Both the position numbers and the translations under genes were made by a program. Of a stretch of DNA of 64,000 nucleotides, positions 43,774-55,899 are shown piece by piece. Origin of the DNA: Blasia pusilla (Eukaryota > Marchantiophyta > Marchantiopsida > Blasiales); the NCBI GenBank assembly GCA_050084515.1, contig CM114272.1, positions 59,706,001 through 59,770,000 of the forward strand, in the 5' to 3' direction. Under the pieces are notes generated by a model. That model saw only the letters and a program-made list of their open reading frames with translations, had not been told where the DNA came from and searched no databases. How positions within the stretch are numbered: the stretch's first letter is position 1; each line of letters begins with the position of its first letter.

Positions 43774-44502
43774 ACATACCAGTTCCCAACTGCCCTTGCT
43801 TCCCTCGAGTCTGTATTCTCAGCAATCCTTTAGCCTCTGATCCGAACTACCCCTTGGAGTTTTCAAGTACACGAGTGTTAACAAAGCATAATCACAATCT
43901 TACCCTCACATTTCCAGGTGAATAGAAGCTATTGTGACTCACCCACGCTTCGGTCGATTTCTACCACTCATGCATTACACTTCGCGTAGACCTCGTGTTA
44001 AGAAATGGTATCCAGGGCAAAGAAGTCCATGAGATTCCATACAGGAAAGGTGGGCATAACTGCTCAGGAGTCCTCTTTGTTGGAAAAGAAGTCTTCACTC
44101 ACTCTCCAAGTACGAGCTAACACGACGATACTCACAGTGGCCACCCTGAACTAAGGAGCGCCCCGCTCAGATATTTTATTAGATGGAACAGAACAACGCT
44201 GGAACGCCATGTCTTAGTCACTACAAATCTTATGCCAATCAATGACAACAGCTGATACACATTCTACTTACAACCGTCACTTAACCTGTCATTTCTTGTA
44301 ACAGTCGAGAATGAAATGACTCGTACAACATTGAACAATCTTTCTCATTCTGGCACTGTCGAGCTAGCCCTTTCCATCAAGCGTTTTTATTGAAGTTCGT
44401 TTTCGATCTTCATAGGTCAAGAGTATCTCAACATCGAGACTCGGAGTTTCATGGCATCATCAAAGCGTCTTTGCTGCTTTGTTTTGCTTGCTGCTTATGA
44501 CA

Positions 44503-45931
44503 TTCGGAGAGCGATATTGCCAAAGCCCGGAGCACTAATTGCTCCGTGCTAAGGGGCTCAGAGGCAAGACAGGTGAGTGACAGAAACTTGCAAAGTGAAT
44601 GTCGATCTGACAGCAAACCCCTCCCTAAATGCGAGAGCGACACAAACCGAAGCGCGATTTCACAAAGAAATTCTTGGAGCCCAATACTCCGGCCACAACT
44701 CGTGACGGACGGATCGTGTCTATTTCAAAGCTTTTCGCTGATCCTGGCGCGGTCATGAGGTATTCATCGGATACATGAATAGGCTCTTTTCGAATTGAAT
44801 TTTGTGAGAGCGGAGTTCTCGGAGCGAGTGAGGGAGAGGGAAGTTCATCTAGAATTGGTAGCGAAGAGCAGATACCGACAGACGATGGAACAAGGCCGTG
44901 GCCTCATGAATTCGACCACGCATTTGGCGACGCGCCCATGGGAGGCGGAGATGAACAATGGGATGCAGATTACCTTCTCTGGGGTAGCGGTGACATTGCG
45001 GTTCCAGGCGTGGGAGACGAAGACCGCAATGCAATACGCCCAAACCGGTCTTTGGCCTCGCTGGTCATCGCCATCTTTGCCGCACGAATGGTTGTCGTAT
45101 TTCGGGCGTCGTTGTTGAGAAAGGCCATGGATCAACTGTGAAAGACTCTGCGCCCCGTCCGCCTCACTTTCCCTCTGTCGCACTCGGGTGTTTCTTTCGA
45201 TTCTTTTCGCGATCAATGCTACAACGGGTACTTCCTCATGCTTTGATGGCCATGTCTTTCAACAAAGCGGAGTGTTTATCGAGATCATCTTAGGTCTCAC
45301 GTTCTCGCATTTTGTCCGCTTGATGTGTCGAAAATTGTCTTTGAAGTCGGACGTAACGTTTAACCTTTCCATTTTCCATTTCCCGGTGTGTAGTCGAGTC
45401 GTCTTCATCGAGAAATGCACGAGACAACGAACCCTGGAGGCCCCGTAACGTTGCAAAGAATGAAGGCCATCAACGGAAGGTGCAATGTGCGAAGTGAAGC
45501 CATTCCTTCCTTCGCGTTCGAAAGCCATTCCACGAGTGGTCCCAAAAAAAGGCTCCGAATGGGTTTAGGGCTTCGGAAGGAACGAGGTCATTGGACGATG
45601 TCAGAGGCCATGGGTAAACAGCGGGGATCATGTACATGGTATGGTCCCCATGTAAGTTTATGTACATTACCATGCCATGGGGATGTCTACGACGGATATC
45701 CGTGGCGGTCTGGTCGACACAATATCCCGGAGAAGGGTCGATTGACGGGGGCGGAGAGAGCACGTCGGGATAATCCTGGGGTTAGCAATTAGTTAGGGAC
45801 TTGCGGGTGGGTTAGGAGATAACGGGTAGGTTAGGGCGCTTGGGGGTTCCCAATTAGTGGGAGCCCCTAAGCCCGGAGCAATTAGTGCTCCGGGCTTTGG
45901 CAATATCGCTCTCCTACAGGTACCTCTCTCA
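44503..45931. mobile_element. Non-autonomous DNA transposon with about 50-bp terminal inverted repeats
   Basis: Left end 44507-44560 (GGAGAGCGATATTGCCAAAG, then CCCGGAGCACTAATTGCTCC, then GCTAAGGGGCTC) is the reverse complement of 45861-45914 with one or two differences. TTATGACA occurs just outside both ends (44495-44502 and 45932-45939), a candidate 8-bp target duplication, although the right end then carries about 17 extra bases (TACAGGTACCTCTCTCA). No transposase inside; open frames in the element show no domain. An 8-bp duplication suits hAT or Mutator-type mobilisation. Confidence 0.65.
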
Positions 45932-45939
45932 TTATGACA

Positions 45940-46565
45940 GGACATTAACAAAATAATAATGCGAAAATTTTATATTTTGACTTATATTTCTTCACGATAA
46001 AAAAATTCACGTTAAGATAGGGAAGCCCAATTGGCTCGTCCAGAAAAACAATGATTAGTACCACAAGTCAATAGAATCGAATTCGTCTCCAAAGTTGGTT
46101 GGGTGGGATTTTCCACCGAATTGTAATGTATTTCATTTTAGCTAGTATATCCGATTCTAAGGTCTTCATGAAGTTTTAGGTAATCGAGATATGCAAATTT
46201 TCTAATATGGATATTTTTAATAGTATTCTTCAATAAAAAAATATTTTTCATGAAATATATAAACCAGCATTTCATGGAACCATAAGGATGTTCACCTTAG
46301 TATGGAGTGAACACCCTCAAATTTCTATGTTATTGATAAAGAATGGCTAGCTAGTGTAGCATATACCTAGTAGAATATTGACTATTTAATATCCATATTT
46401 AGCTAGCTCTCAATGAAACTATAGAGAGGATATACATATTGTTACACGACAAATATTTTTCACAACATTAACTCATAAAATTGGAAACCATACTCAAACA
46501 TGGTCATCTTGTAGACATAGATCATATGCCCTCAAGTTCTATGATTCTCCCCTCCCCTCCCTCCC
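45940..46565. other. AT-rich spacer without genes
   Basis: Nothing recognised between the TIR element and the gypsy element. A pyrimidine-rich run (CTCCCCTCCCCTCCCTCCC) abuts the gypsy LTR at 46547-46565. Confidence 0.5.
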
Positions 46566-47596
46566 TGTCGTGCGCCTACTCTCCTTGAACGTTAATCTTG
46601 TTTGTTGCGGAAGCGTGTGTTCAGTAGGTCACGCTCTCAACGCTGATCTGCATCCAAACACTCATTTCGGTTAGTCGGGTCTTGGATCAATCAGCGGGAT
46701 TACTTTCCGAGTTCTCGTCTCGGACTCTCTTCAAGCTCAACCTTCCTAGTTTTGCGGTTTCCAACACGGGCAAATCTCGAAAGACTTGGGACAGACTTTC
46801 TGGTCAGTTCAAGAACCTGAAACGGTGTTTCGCGCCTAGCGGTTCCAACTGTCCGATGAACATCCAATGAGTTCCTCACCAAGACTCGCACGAAGTGAAT
46901 CTCGGGTTGGAATCCAAGTATGGCATACAAAGTCCACTCCCTTGGATCAGGTTTGGATTTCGGGTTTCCGCGCCAAACTCCCGTTCCATCCCGTGCCTTT
47001 GAAACGCCGTTTGGCGCCCAAAGTGGGGTTTTGTTTCCCGAGACATCTCGGAGAAGGTCCTCCCTTACTAGTAATTCTGGGGATCTCCGGGGGCCCCCTA
47101 CATTTAGGGAAGGACACCCGGGCCTCTCCAATTGGCCCTCAACCCGATTGCTCTCTCAATCGTTTCCGGCCAATATCTCAGCCTGTAATTATGCGTTTGT
47201 TGAGATCTTTGGTGCGTTGGAAGGGTCTCAAGATCAGCTTTCCAACGCGCCCTTACTTGTCCCAAACGCATCTTGGAGCTAAACGTTATGGTCCTAAACA
47301 CAATCAGATTCTTCCAAACGCTAGTCGTGTTCCAAACTGGTTCTCACCTCTTTGGCAACCAACCTCCCAAGACTCAACTCATCTCAAGTCTCGGCTCGCA
47401 TTTGGTCTAGGTTTCCTGGTCGCGACCACTAACGCATGAAACGCACAACTCTGTTCCGCGTTTCGTCTCTTAGAATTTTCCAAGAGACTCTTCCAAACGA
47501 CTCTCCAAAGCGCAAACCTCGCAGTGTGAGTTCCTTTGAGTTCTGATGTTTCGCTTGGCGCCTATTTGGTGTTGTTTGGTTATGAGGGTTGCGACA
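46566..47596 (-). repeat. 3' LTR of the gypsy element
   Basis: 1031 bp, TGTCGTGCGCCTACTC ... GGGTTGCGACA. Perfect 5-bp terminal inversion TGTCG/CGACA. Only scattered differences from the 54001-55026 copy. Confidence 0.92.
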
Positions 47597-48278
47597 CTCA
47601 CCCCTCCTTAGAAGGTTGATGTCCTCATCAACGCAAACCTTATTAATGTTAAGTTATGGGAAGCCGACCCCTTAACACTGAATCGCGTTCTGGTAGCTAA
47701 CCCACAATTCCTCTTTTGGCTTAAGTCTTAGGTTGTCGCTTGCAGCACTTAGACTTATTAGCTTCTTCTTTTTGATGAGCCTAGACCAGTTCTGCTGAAC
47801 TAATCTAACTATAAAAAAAGCTCACTAAGTCTACAACCTAACACTTCACTCACTATTTGTAAACAACCGCCTGTCTACCTAGCCAACTCGTACTACTTTT
47901 GGGTCACTTGTACTCCACCTAGGCGCGTCACTAAGTTTTGTCATGAAACATGAATGAGATCACCACAAACCCCAAGACAGACTCATCTGCCCCGCCGACG
48001 TTAGGGCGAGCCCAAATGCTAGTACTTCAACACTTGGTCCTGATCTAGATGCCTTATCTGAATACAAGCTCTCACCTCAAATACTCATTGTTTGGTCTCC
48101 TTGACTTACATCCTAAGCATATGAATAACTACCCATTGCCTTGCACAAACCAAACTCAAAATTACAATACAAGCATCGAATCTCCAAATCTATGTCTTCT
48201 TTATTGCAACAACTAAACATTTCTAGTTACAACGGGTTATCGGCCCAATCTTTCCGGTCACAAGTTATGTCCATTGCT

Positions 48279-48923
48279 TCACCATTGTTTCACGGACAAT
48301 TCCTTCGGAAGAGTGAGATTCTTAACACTCAACCACACTTGTTCCCCAACTTGGAAACTCATTTGGCGCCGACTTTTGTTAGCATGCTTTACGTACCTTA
48401 GTTGAGCCTTGGCGAGACTTTTCCTCGCTCGCTCTTGTCTTTCCTGCATTTCCACTAACAAACATTCTGCAGTTGCTTGACGAGTGTGTGTCGATGTATT
48501 GCCCTTTGAAAGAGCTAAGTCAAGAGGCCCTTCTGGTTCTCTTTGATACGCCAGAAGAAACGGAGATTCTCCGATTGCAGAATGCTTAGTCGAGTTGTAA
48601 CAATACTCAGCCATACTTAACCACTTGGCCCAATCTCTTTGGTCCGCACTCATGTAATTCCGTAAGTATTGGTTTACAACCGAGTTTACTTTTTCCGTTT
48701 GCCCATCCGTTTGAGGATGGAAGGCCGTACTAAAGCTGAGTTTGGTCCAGAACCTCTTGAATAGATGTTTCCAAAAGGCACTGGTAAACTTCGGATCCCG
48801 ATCGGACACAATGCTCCTAGGCAATCCGTGCGTTCGCCACCAACCATCCAGGAATAGTCGGGAAGTCGTGTAGGCCGTCGTAGACTCTCGTCGGCACAAA
48901 CCTCCCCAACTTGCTAAACCGAT
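48279..48923 (-). pseudogene. Gypsy integrase core, C-terminal half
   Basis: A 207-codon frame: RSIVSDRDPKFTSAFW (second catalytic Asp), FSTAFHPQTDGQTEKVN (catalytic Glu), YCYNSTKHSAIGESPF and the tail RRQMSFQVGEQVWLSVKNL. It is the continuation of the frame cut at 50330 by the nested LTR, as shown by the uninterrupted relative at 1.9-2.7 kb, where the two halves adjoin (near 2330). Confidence 0.85.
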
Positions 48924-49586
48924 GTCGTGTCGAGAATCTTTCTTCGAGCAAGGGCGGGCCTTCTAGCTGCGGTAGATGCGGTCGATGCAAGGTGAACTCT
49001 CTAATAAGTTCTCCTTTTTCAATACAAAATTATGATGTACACTCTCCAATCTCTCATGACAGGTATCACAAATGGAAGTGCCGAGGCGATCACTTCTTCG
49101 TAACATTGGACCCCGAAATTCTTAACTATAAAATCCCTATAAACTATTTTACGTTTGTACACGAGGAAGATAGCACAACTAGTGTTAAACCCTACTTGAC
49201 CAGGCCTATTGACATCCATGGATCGCTATATAAGGACATACAAAGTACAATCCCATGTCCTTCCATATGTGACGATAGGAAGAATCACCGGAGTTGAGAT
49301 TGCATGACCGGTTCATGAACGCCTCCCAAAGTGATAAACTAAATAGCGAGTGAACCAAAGGTGCCTATCTACAAAGAGTACCTTGACATGGTAAGGATTG
49401 AGGAAAGGAAAGTCGGGCACAACTCGTGCTCCACCCCTATCCATGCTTGACACACATCTCTCTCTCTCCTCAAGAATGGGTTTTGGCGGAGTTATTCTCC
49501 CAAGAGGGGTAATCCACTCTCATTGGGGAAGTAACAAGCCAAAACTTCCGCTATTTTAGTATGACTAAACTCCTCTACGGTGACAA

Positions 49587-49734
<148 letters not shown>

Positions 49735-49917
49735 AACACACCACACCACACTCTAGAAATCTCTCGAAGGTTAGACTATGGTCAAGTTACTCTCCCAAGA
49801 GGGGTGATCCACTCTCATTGGAAGAGCAAGCAATCCCAAAGGCATACACTCAAGAGAGACACGAGAGACTCAAGATATGGAATAGAAGGTGATGAACCCT
49901 TGAAGGTCCCTCCTCTT

Positions 49918-49923
49918 TATATA
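49918..49923 (+). promoter_or_regulatory. Candidate TATA box in the nested LTR
   Basis: TCCTCTTTATATACTCAC matches a plant TATA-box context and lies about 400 bases before the right end, where a U3/R boundary would be plausible. No experimental or positional proof of transcription. Confidence 0.4.
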
Positions 49924-50329
49924 CTCACAAGGGATCCACAAGAGTACGAAATAGAGCTTATCTTATCTTGTGCCACATGGCTTCCTCCCAAGGCTTAGCC
50001 AATCACATTTTGACACAAGTAGATTTCCTCTTATCTCTTCCAAAATATCCTCTTTTACCCACATGATATTTTCCAAATTACCCCAACTAACCTAGCCACC
50101 AACCAAGACTACTTTTGCTTTTCATTAAAGCAACTACTTTATTTTTATAAAGTCATCTTTTATTTATTACCTCCTTTTCCTAAAGTTGGGCCCGCATAAA
50201 AGAGGCACCATAAAGAGGTTTAAACATAAGAATCTCCTTTTTCTAAGCCAATTTACTTAATACTAATGAAACTCTATCTAACACTTAATGACGAAGGAGT
50301 TTACACACTGGTTGATTTTACTATACGAC

Positions 50330-51268
50330 ACCGATCAACTATCACAAGTATAGCGTTGTATCCCTCAGATTCCGGAAGACTCGTAATGAAATCCATGCTA
50401 ATGCTTTGCAAGGGTCCCTCCGGGATTGGCAAAGGATGAAGTAAGCCTTGTTTCTTTGCATAAGAAACGCGGTTCGTCTGACAGGTCACGCATGTTTTCA
50501 CATATTGAGCAACATCTTCCTTCATGTTGGGCCAGAAGAACCTCTTGGACAAAACAACAAGAGTGGATTTCTCCCCTTTGTGTCCCGCCAAAGGTCCATC
50601 ATGACATTCCACAAACACCTTGGTCCGTAGCTTGCCTTGGCCTACATAGATCCTGCTCTGCTTAAACCTTAGCAAGCCGTGTCTCAAACTCAGATTGGCC
50701 ACCTTCTCGCCCCGCTTTAACTTCCCAAGGTACTCCCTCGCTTGCGCATCCTTCATGTATCCTTCACAAATCCTTCTTTCCAAGTCTATTTCATTAGGGA
50801 ACATTGCTCTCAACACTTGTGTCGTCGATGGCATGTGTTCATCCCTGCGACTTAACGCATCTCGAATGATATTGTCTTTCCCCGGATTGTGGATTAACTC
50901 CACATTCATCAACGCCAAGGTATCATGCCACCGAAGTTTTTTTGGCGTCACGCGATCCTGGGTCTCAAAATACTTGAGCGATATGTTATCGGTGATACTC
51001 GAGTCCTGTGAAGTCCCAAATAGTGACGCCACTTCCTCAAGCAATGAACCACCACAAACAACTCTTTCTCATGAGTAGGCCATCTCCTTTCGGTGTCGCT
51101 AAGCTTCTTGCTCTCGTATGCTACAGGTCTCCCTTTTTGCACCAACATTCCCGCAATCGCGAAATCACTAGCATCCGTGTGCACTTCGAACGGTTGGTCA
51201 AACTCTGGCAATTTCAGAACTGGTTCCTGCGAGAGGATCTCTTTGACTCGATTGAACGCTTTATCCAC
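50330..51268 (-). pseudogene. Gypsy RNase H and integrase N-terminal half
   Basis: Frame 51268-50948 gives RNase H (QPFEVHTDASDFAIAGML, GRPVAYESKKLSDTERRW, ELFVVVHCLRKWRHYLG). After a frameshift near 51000, frame 51044-50301 gives its end (NPGKDNIIRDALSRRDE) and the integrase zinc domain (HDGPLAGHKGEKSTL, CVTCQTNRV) up to SMDFITSLPESEGYNAILV with the first catalytic Asp. It is cut at 50330 by the nested insertion. Confidence 0.85.
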
Positions 51269-53999
51269 TTCCTTGGTTCATGTAGTATTGGCAAACTTTG
51301 CGGTCCAATCCGTGAGAGGTTTCACTATTCCCGAAAAGTTCTTCACGTATGTTTGGTAAAACTGGACTGCTCCGATGAACCTTCTCATCCCCTTCACCGT
51401 GGAAGGCGGTTCCCATTTGGCAATCGCGCTTACCTTCTCCTTCTGGACTCACTCCATCTGCACTAACCATATGCCCCAAGAACTTGATCTTCGTCAAACC
51501 GAACTCACTCTTATCCGCATTCGCATACAACTTGTTCGCCCTAAGTTTCTCAAACACCGTCTTCAAATGTCGAGCGTGCTCCTCTAGTGTTTTCGAATAG
51601 ATGAGTATGTCATCTTTATAGATGATCACAAACTCATCCGTCTCCTTATGAAAGATGGAGTTCATCAAAGTGGTAAACGTCGGAGGCGCATTACAAAGAC
51701 CGAAAGGCATCACTACAAACTCGAACGAACCGTATCTCGTTCTACACGCAGTCTTCTCTACATCCGCTTCGGCAATCCGAATCTGATAATATCCTGATTT
51801 CAGGTCAATCCGGCTGAAATACTTGGCACCCGACAATCGATCAAAGAGGTCATCCATCCTTGGTAGAGGATAGTTGTTCCTTACCGTCACTTTATTCAGC
51901 GCCCGATAATCCACACAGAGTCTCAACTTCCCATCCTTCTTCTTTACAAAGAAGACGGGCGCCCCATAAGGTGACTTGCTTGTTCGGATGTAACCCCTGT
52001 CTAGGAGTTCACCCAACTGTTTCTTCAACTCAGCAAGTTCCTCTTGATTCAGCCTATATGGTGTCTTTGAAGGTGGTTGAGATCCTGGTATAACCTCAAT
52101 CTTATGATCAACCGCCCTATGTGGTGGCAACTCAGTCGGAAGCTCCTTAGTCAACACATCTCCAAATTCTTTCACAACTCTTTTGAGTGTTTCAAGGATC
52201 CCCTTTGAAGCTGAGTTCTGATCTCTGCATCTCGCGCTTGCATCATCCTCTACTTGTCTCATCAAGCAAAGGAATCCTTCCTCTAACTCGGCCAAACTCG
52301 TCCTCGTGATGGCGTTCACCAACTCCGTCTTCCTAGGCACCTCGCAAACCAATCTGATGTCCGTCCGTTTTTCGTTTACCCAGACGCTCAACCTCAAAGG
52401 TCTTCGCCTCAGTTCCACCTCATACGCATCCAAGAACGTGTTCCCCAAGACTCCATCGATACTGTCCATATCGCAAACTGTAAAATTCTCCTTCAACTCA
52501 AATACTCCGCAACTCACAACTAGCCCTAAAACCAGATCTGATGTCTGGTGGGACTTGCCTCCCGCGAATCCTACCCTAATGGGTTCATCCGCCTTGGTGG
52601 TTGGCAATCCCAACGTTTTTACGATTCTCGGACTCAAGAATGAGTGCGAAGCACCTGTATCAACGAGCAACATCACATCGCGATTAGCGATCCTGGATCC
52701 TAGGTAAACCAAATTTGGCGTTCTCTTGGTGACTTGTAGAGATGTATCTAGATCTCCCTCCGATAAATGCTTAGCGGCAAACGCAATCATACTCGGTTTA
52801 CTAACCTTGGGCCTAACACATTCCTTAGCCATATGTCCGGGTTCGCCACAATTGTAGCAAATCACTTTGGCATTCGTTGACTTCGTAAACAGCGGCCCCT
52901 TTGGCTTTGCGTTGAGTTCCACTCGTTTCGATGCTGGGGCAAGAGACCCTCCTTGGTCGCGCTCGCCCCCATTCCAAACCCTCTTGGATGTCCCTTTGTT
53001 CTTCGGTAACTTAGAAAAACTTTTTGTCTCAAAGGGCTTCGGGTGTTGGACTTCATCGTCCCCAATCCGCTGTGCTAGTCTCAAAAGATCCGCGCACATC
53101 TCTAGGATGTGAGGCATACGAAAGAGGGCCTTCTCGGCACTCGGTTTGAGCCCACTTAGGAAGATCACCTTTTTAGTATGTTCATCCGTGGAAAGTGCAT
53201 TCATGAGCGCACTAAACTCTCGCACATAAGCGCCAAGTGATCCACTCTAGCGCAACCTCACCACCTCCATGCCATCGCGATACTCCTGATATTCCGGAGT
53301 GAATCGGTTCCCAATCAACTCCTTGAAATCTTCCCAACTCAACGTTTTCCCACGACCTAGATGTTCTTTACGGTGAGCCGTTCACCAATGGAGAGCGTGA
53401 TCCTTCAGAAACGTGACCGCTACAGTCACTTTGTCTTGTTCGTCTACCTTTTGCGCTTCGAAATAAAGTTCGAGTTCCGTTAGAAACTCGCTCACTTTCC
53501 GAGAACGCCCCATTCCTGTGAATGGCGTTGGCAAATTAGTCTTACAAAGCTTCTTGCCAGAACTAGAGGCTCCATTTGACTTGAATTCCGATATCACCTT
53601 GCTCTGTTCGGCCATCTGGTCCGCCATCACCTTCATCAATCCCATCATTTGGATATAAAAGGCCGGATCGTTTAAGTTTGGACCCAAAGGTCCCGCGGAA
53701 AGATTTTTGGTTGGAACATCCTCATGTCTGGGACTCGGCACTTCGGGAGTCGCAAATTCCACCTCCAGCTCTCGGTCCGTCATTGATTCGTCTCTCGGCT
53801 TCTTTGCTTTGACTCGCGGTTTCCTCGGTTCTTCACCTTTGGTTGCCATTTGCGAGTCGTCACTTTTCTCAGATCTCCTCCTCGCCTCTTGCGTTCCTCC
53901 TCCGCGTCGCGGTCTTCCGGCTACCTTGAGTTCTCCCCAAGCGTCCAGATCTTCAACGACCCCAAGTTCACGCTCATCAAGGATTTGCTCTGATATCAC
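51261..53999 (-). pseudogene. Gypsy gag-protease-RT polyprotein
   Basis: One minus-strand frame from 53999, open except for two nonsense codons in gag: TGA near 53380 where a Trp would fit, and TAG near 53250. Gag core LPTPFTGMGRSRKVSEFL; CCHC knuckle [14 protein letters not shown]; protease [15 protein letters not shown] blocks [44 protein letters not shown]. The catalytic box at 51609-51620 is YKDD where this family has Y(I/V)DD. A 2-base deletion near 51440 (compare 3435) shifts the frame after VSADGVSPE, so the thumb and RNase H are lost. Conserved length and low damage mark a recent copy. Confidence 0.88.
53986..53998 (-). promoter_or_regulatory. Primer binding site (Met-tRNA-like)
   Basis: Minus-strand TGATATCAGAGCA, two bases inside the 5' LTR, one mismatch from the initiator-Met tRNA complement TGGTATCAGAGC. 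Confidence 0.8.
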
Positions 54000-54000
54000 G

Positions 54001-55026
54001 TGTCGTGCGCCTACTCTCCTTGAACGTTAATCTTGTTTGTTGCGGAAGCGTGCATTCAGTAGGTCACGCTCTCAACGCTGATCTGCATCCAAACACGCAT
54101 TTCGGTTAGTCGGGTCTTGGATCAATCAGCGGGATTACTTTCCGAGTTCTCGTCTCGGACTCTCTTCAAGCTCAACCTTCCTAGTTTCGCGGTTTCCAAC
54201 ACGGGCAAATCTCGAAACACTTGGGACAGACTTTCTGGTCGGTTCAGGAACCTGAAACGGCGTTTCGCGCCTAGCGGTTCCAACTGTCCGATGAACATCC
54301 AATGAGTTCCTCACCAAGACTCGCACGAAGTGAATCTCGGTTGGAATCCAAGTGTGGCATACAAAGTCCACCCTTGGATCAGGTTTGATTTCGGGTTTCG
54401 CGCTAAACTCCCGTTCCATCCCGTGCCTTTGAAACGCCGTTTGGCGCCCAAAGTGGGGTTTTGTTTCCCCAGACATCTCGGAGAAGGTCCTCCCTTACTA
54501 GTACTTCTGGGGATCTCCGGGGGCCCCCTACATTTAGGGAAGGACACCCGGGCCTCTCCAATTGGCCCTCAACCCGATTGCTCTCTCAATCGTTTCCGGC
54601 CAATATCTCAGCCTGTAATTATGCGTTTGTTGAGATCTTTGGTGCGTTGGAAGGGTCTCAAGATCAGCTTTCCAACGCGCCCTTACTTGTCTCGAACGCA
54701 TCTTGGAGCTAAACGTTATGGTCCTAAACACAATCAGATTCTTCCAAACGCTAGTCGTGTTCCAAACTGGTTTTCACCTCTTTGGCAACCAACCTCCCAA
54801 GACTCAACTCATCTCAAGTCTCAGCTCGCATTTGGTCTAGGTTTCCTGGTCGCGATCACTAACGCATGAAACGCACAACTCTGTTCCGCGTTTCGTCTCT
54901 TAGAATTTTCCAAGAGACTCTTCCAAACGACTCTCCAAAGCGCAAACCTCGCAGCGTGAGTTCCTTTGAGTTCAGATGTTTCGCTTGGCACCTATTTGGT
55001 GTTGTTTGGTTATGAGGGTCGCGATA
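54001..55026 (-). repeat. 5' LTR of the gypsy element
   Basis: 1026 bp, begins TGTCGTGCGCCTACTC and ends GGTCGCGATA (terminal CGACA mutated to CGATA). As the upstream LTR it would hold the element promoter on the minus strand. Confidence 0.92.
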
Positions 55027-55031
55027 CTCTC

Positions 55032-55899
55032 CCTCCTCCCAAAATTTGGTGGTTAGATCCTTCTCACTCCTACTTATTATCTATTGCTATATATAGTGAC
55101 ATACATCTTTTTGGTGCTAAGGGGAAAAAAGGCTTAGAGCTCATGTAATCCATGAGTTCCAAGCCCATTTGTCATCAATGTCACTTGCCATATCATAGGT
55201 GATCGATCAATAGGCAGAGTTCTATGATGTCAACAATGTAGGGATTCAGCGGATTGTTCAAAACTACTTTTTCTTAAGTGGTTGGAAAAGGTTGGTTACA
55301 GCTTTGTTGCGTCACAACTGATTTTTTATCAGATCGCTTATTAATCGATTCAACAATCATTAAAATTTAACATGTTTGTATCGGTTATCTATTTTAGCTA
55401 TATTTGGAGGGAGGGATCTTATTGCTCTTCACAAAGGTATAAGAGATGTGGAGATGGTTTTCGAAAGCCAAATTTCCCATGTTGAGCCTAAGAAACGCTC
55501 TTCCTTCTAGGGTTTGATAGGAGCTTGGGTATTAGAGTCTAGATTCCTTCAAAGTAGAAGGTGACTGACTTGAAGCTATGTAGAGATTCAAGAATGGAGT
55601 TGGTAGAGTGTGCCATTTTTATTTTAATAACATACTCTTACTCACATATTTAGATCAGTAAGACACAACAACTTTCTAAAATTATGATAAAGGAAAGCAT
55701 GAAAAATTTGGCTTTCATCTTTAGAAAAAAATGGTAGCAAAGAGGATGCTCAAGATACTTGCCAACTAAACCCTTGGCTCATCACCACTAACGTTAATTA
55801 TAGGTCCTTATGTCTTAGGTGACCTTTTCATAGGCCGTGCTTGTGGAAATCTCTCTTCACTATCTCCACAACTTTATCAACCATACCATTTTTAGGATG
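55032..55899. other. AT-rich DNA without genes
   Basis: No frame, repeat or RNA supported between the gypsy 5' LTR and the decayed pol fragments to the right. Confidence 0.4.

Noticed and set aside
44795-45792. Frames of 86-125 codons inside the 44.5-45.9 kb TIR element as a transposase
   Set aside because: No DDE-type or zinc-finger motif, overlapping frames on both strands; the element is better called non-autonomous.
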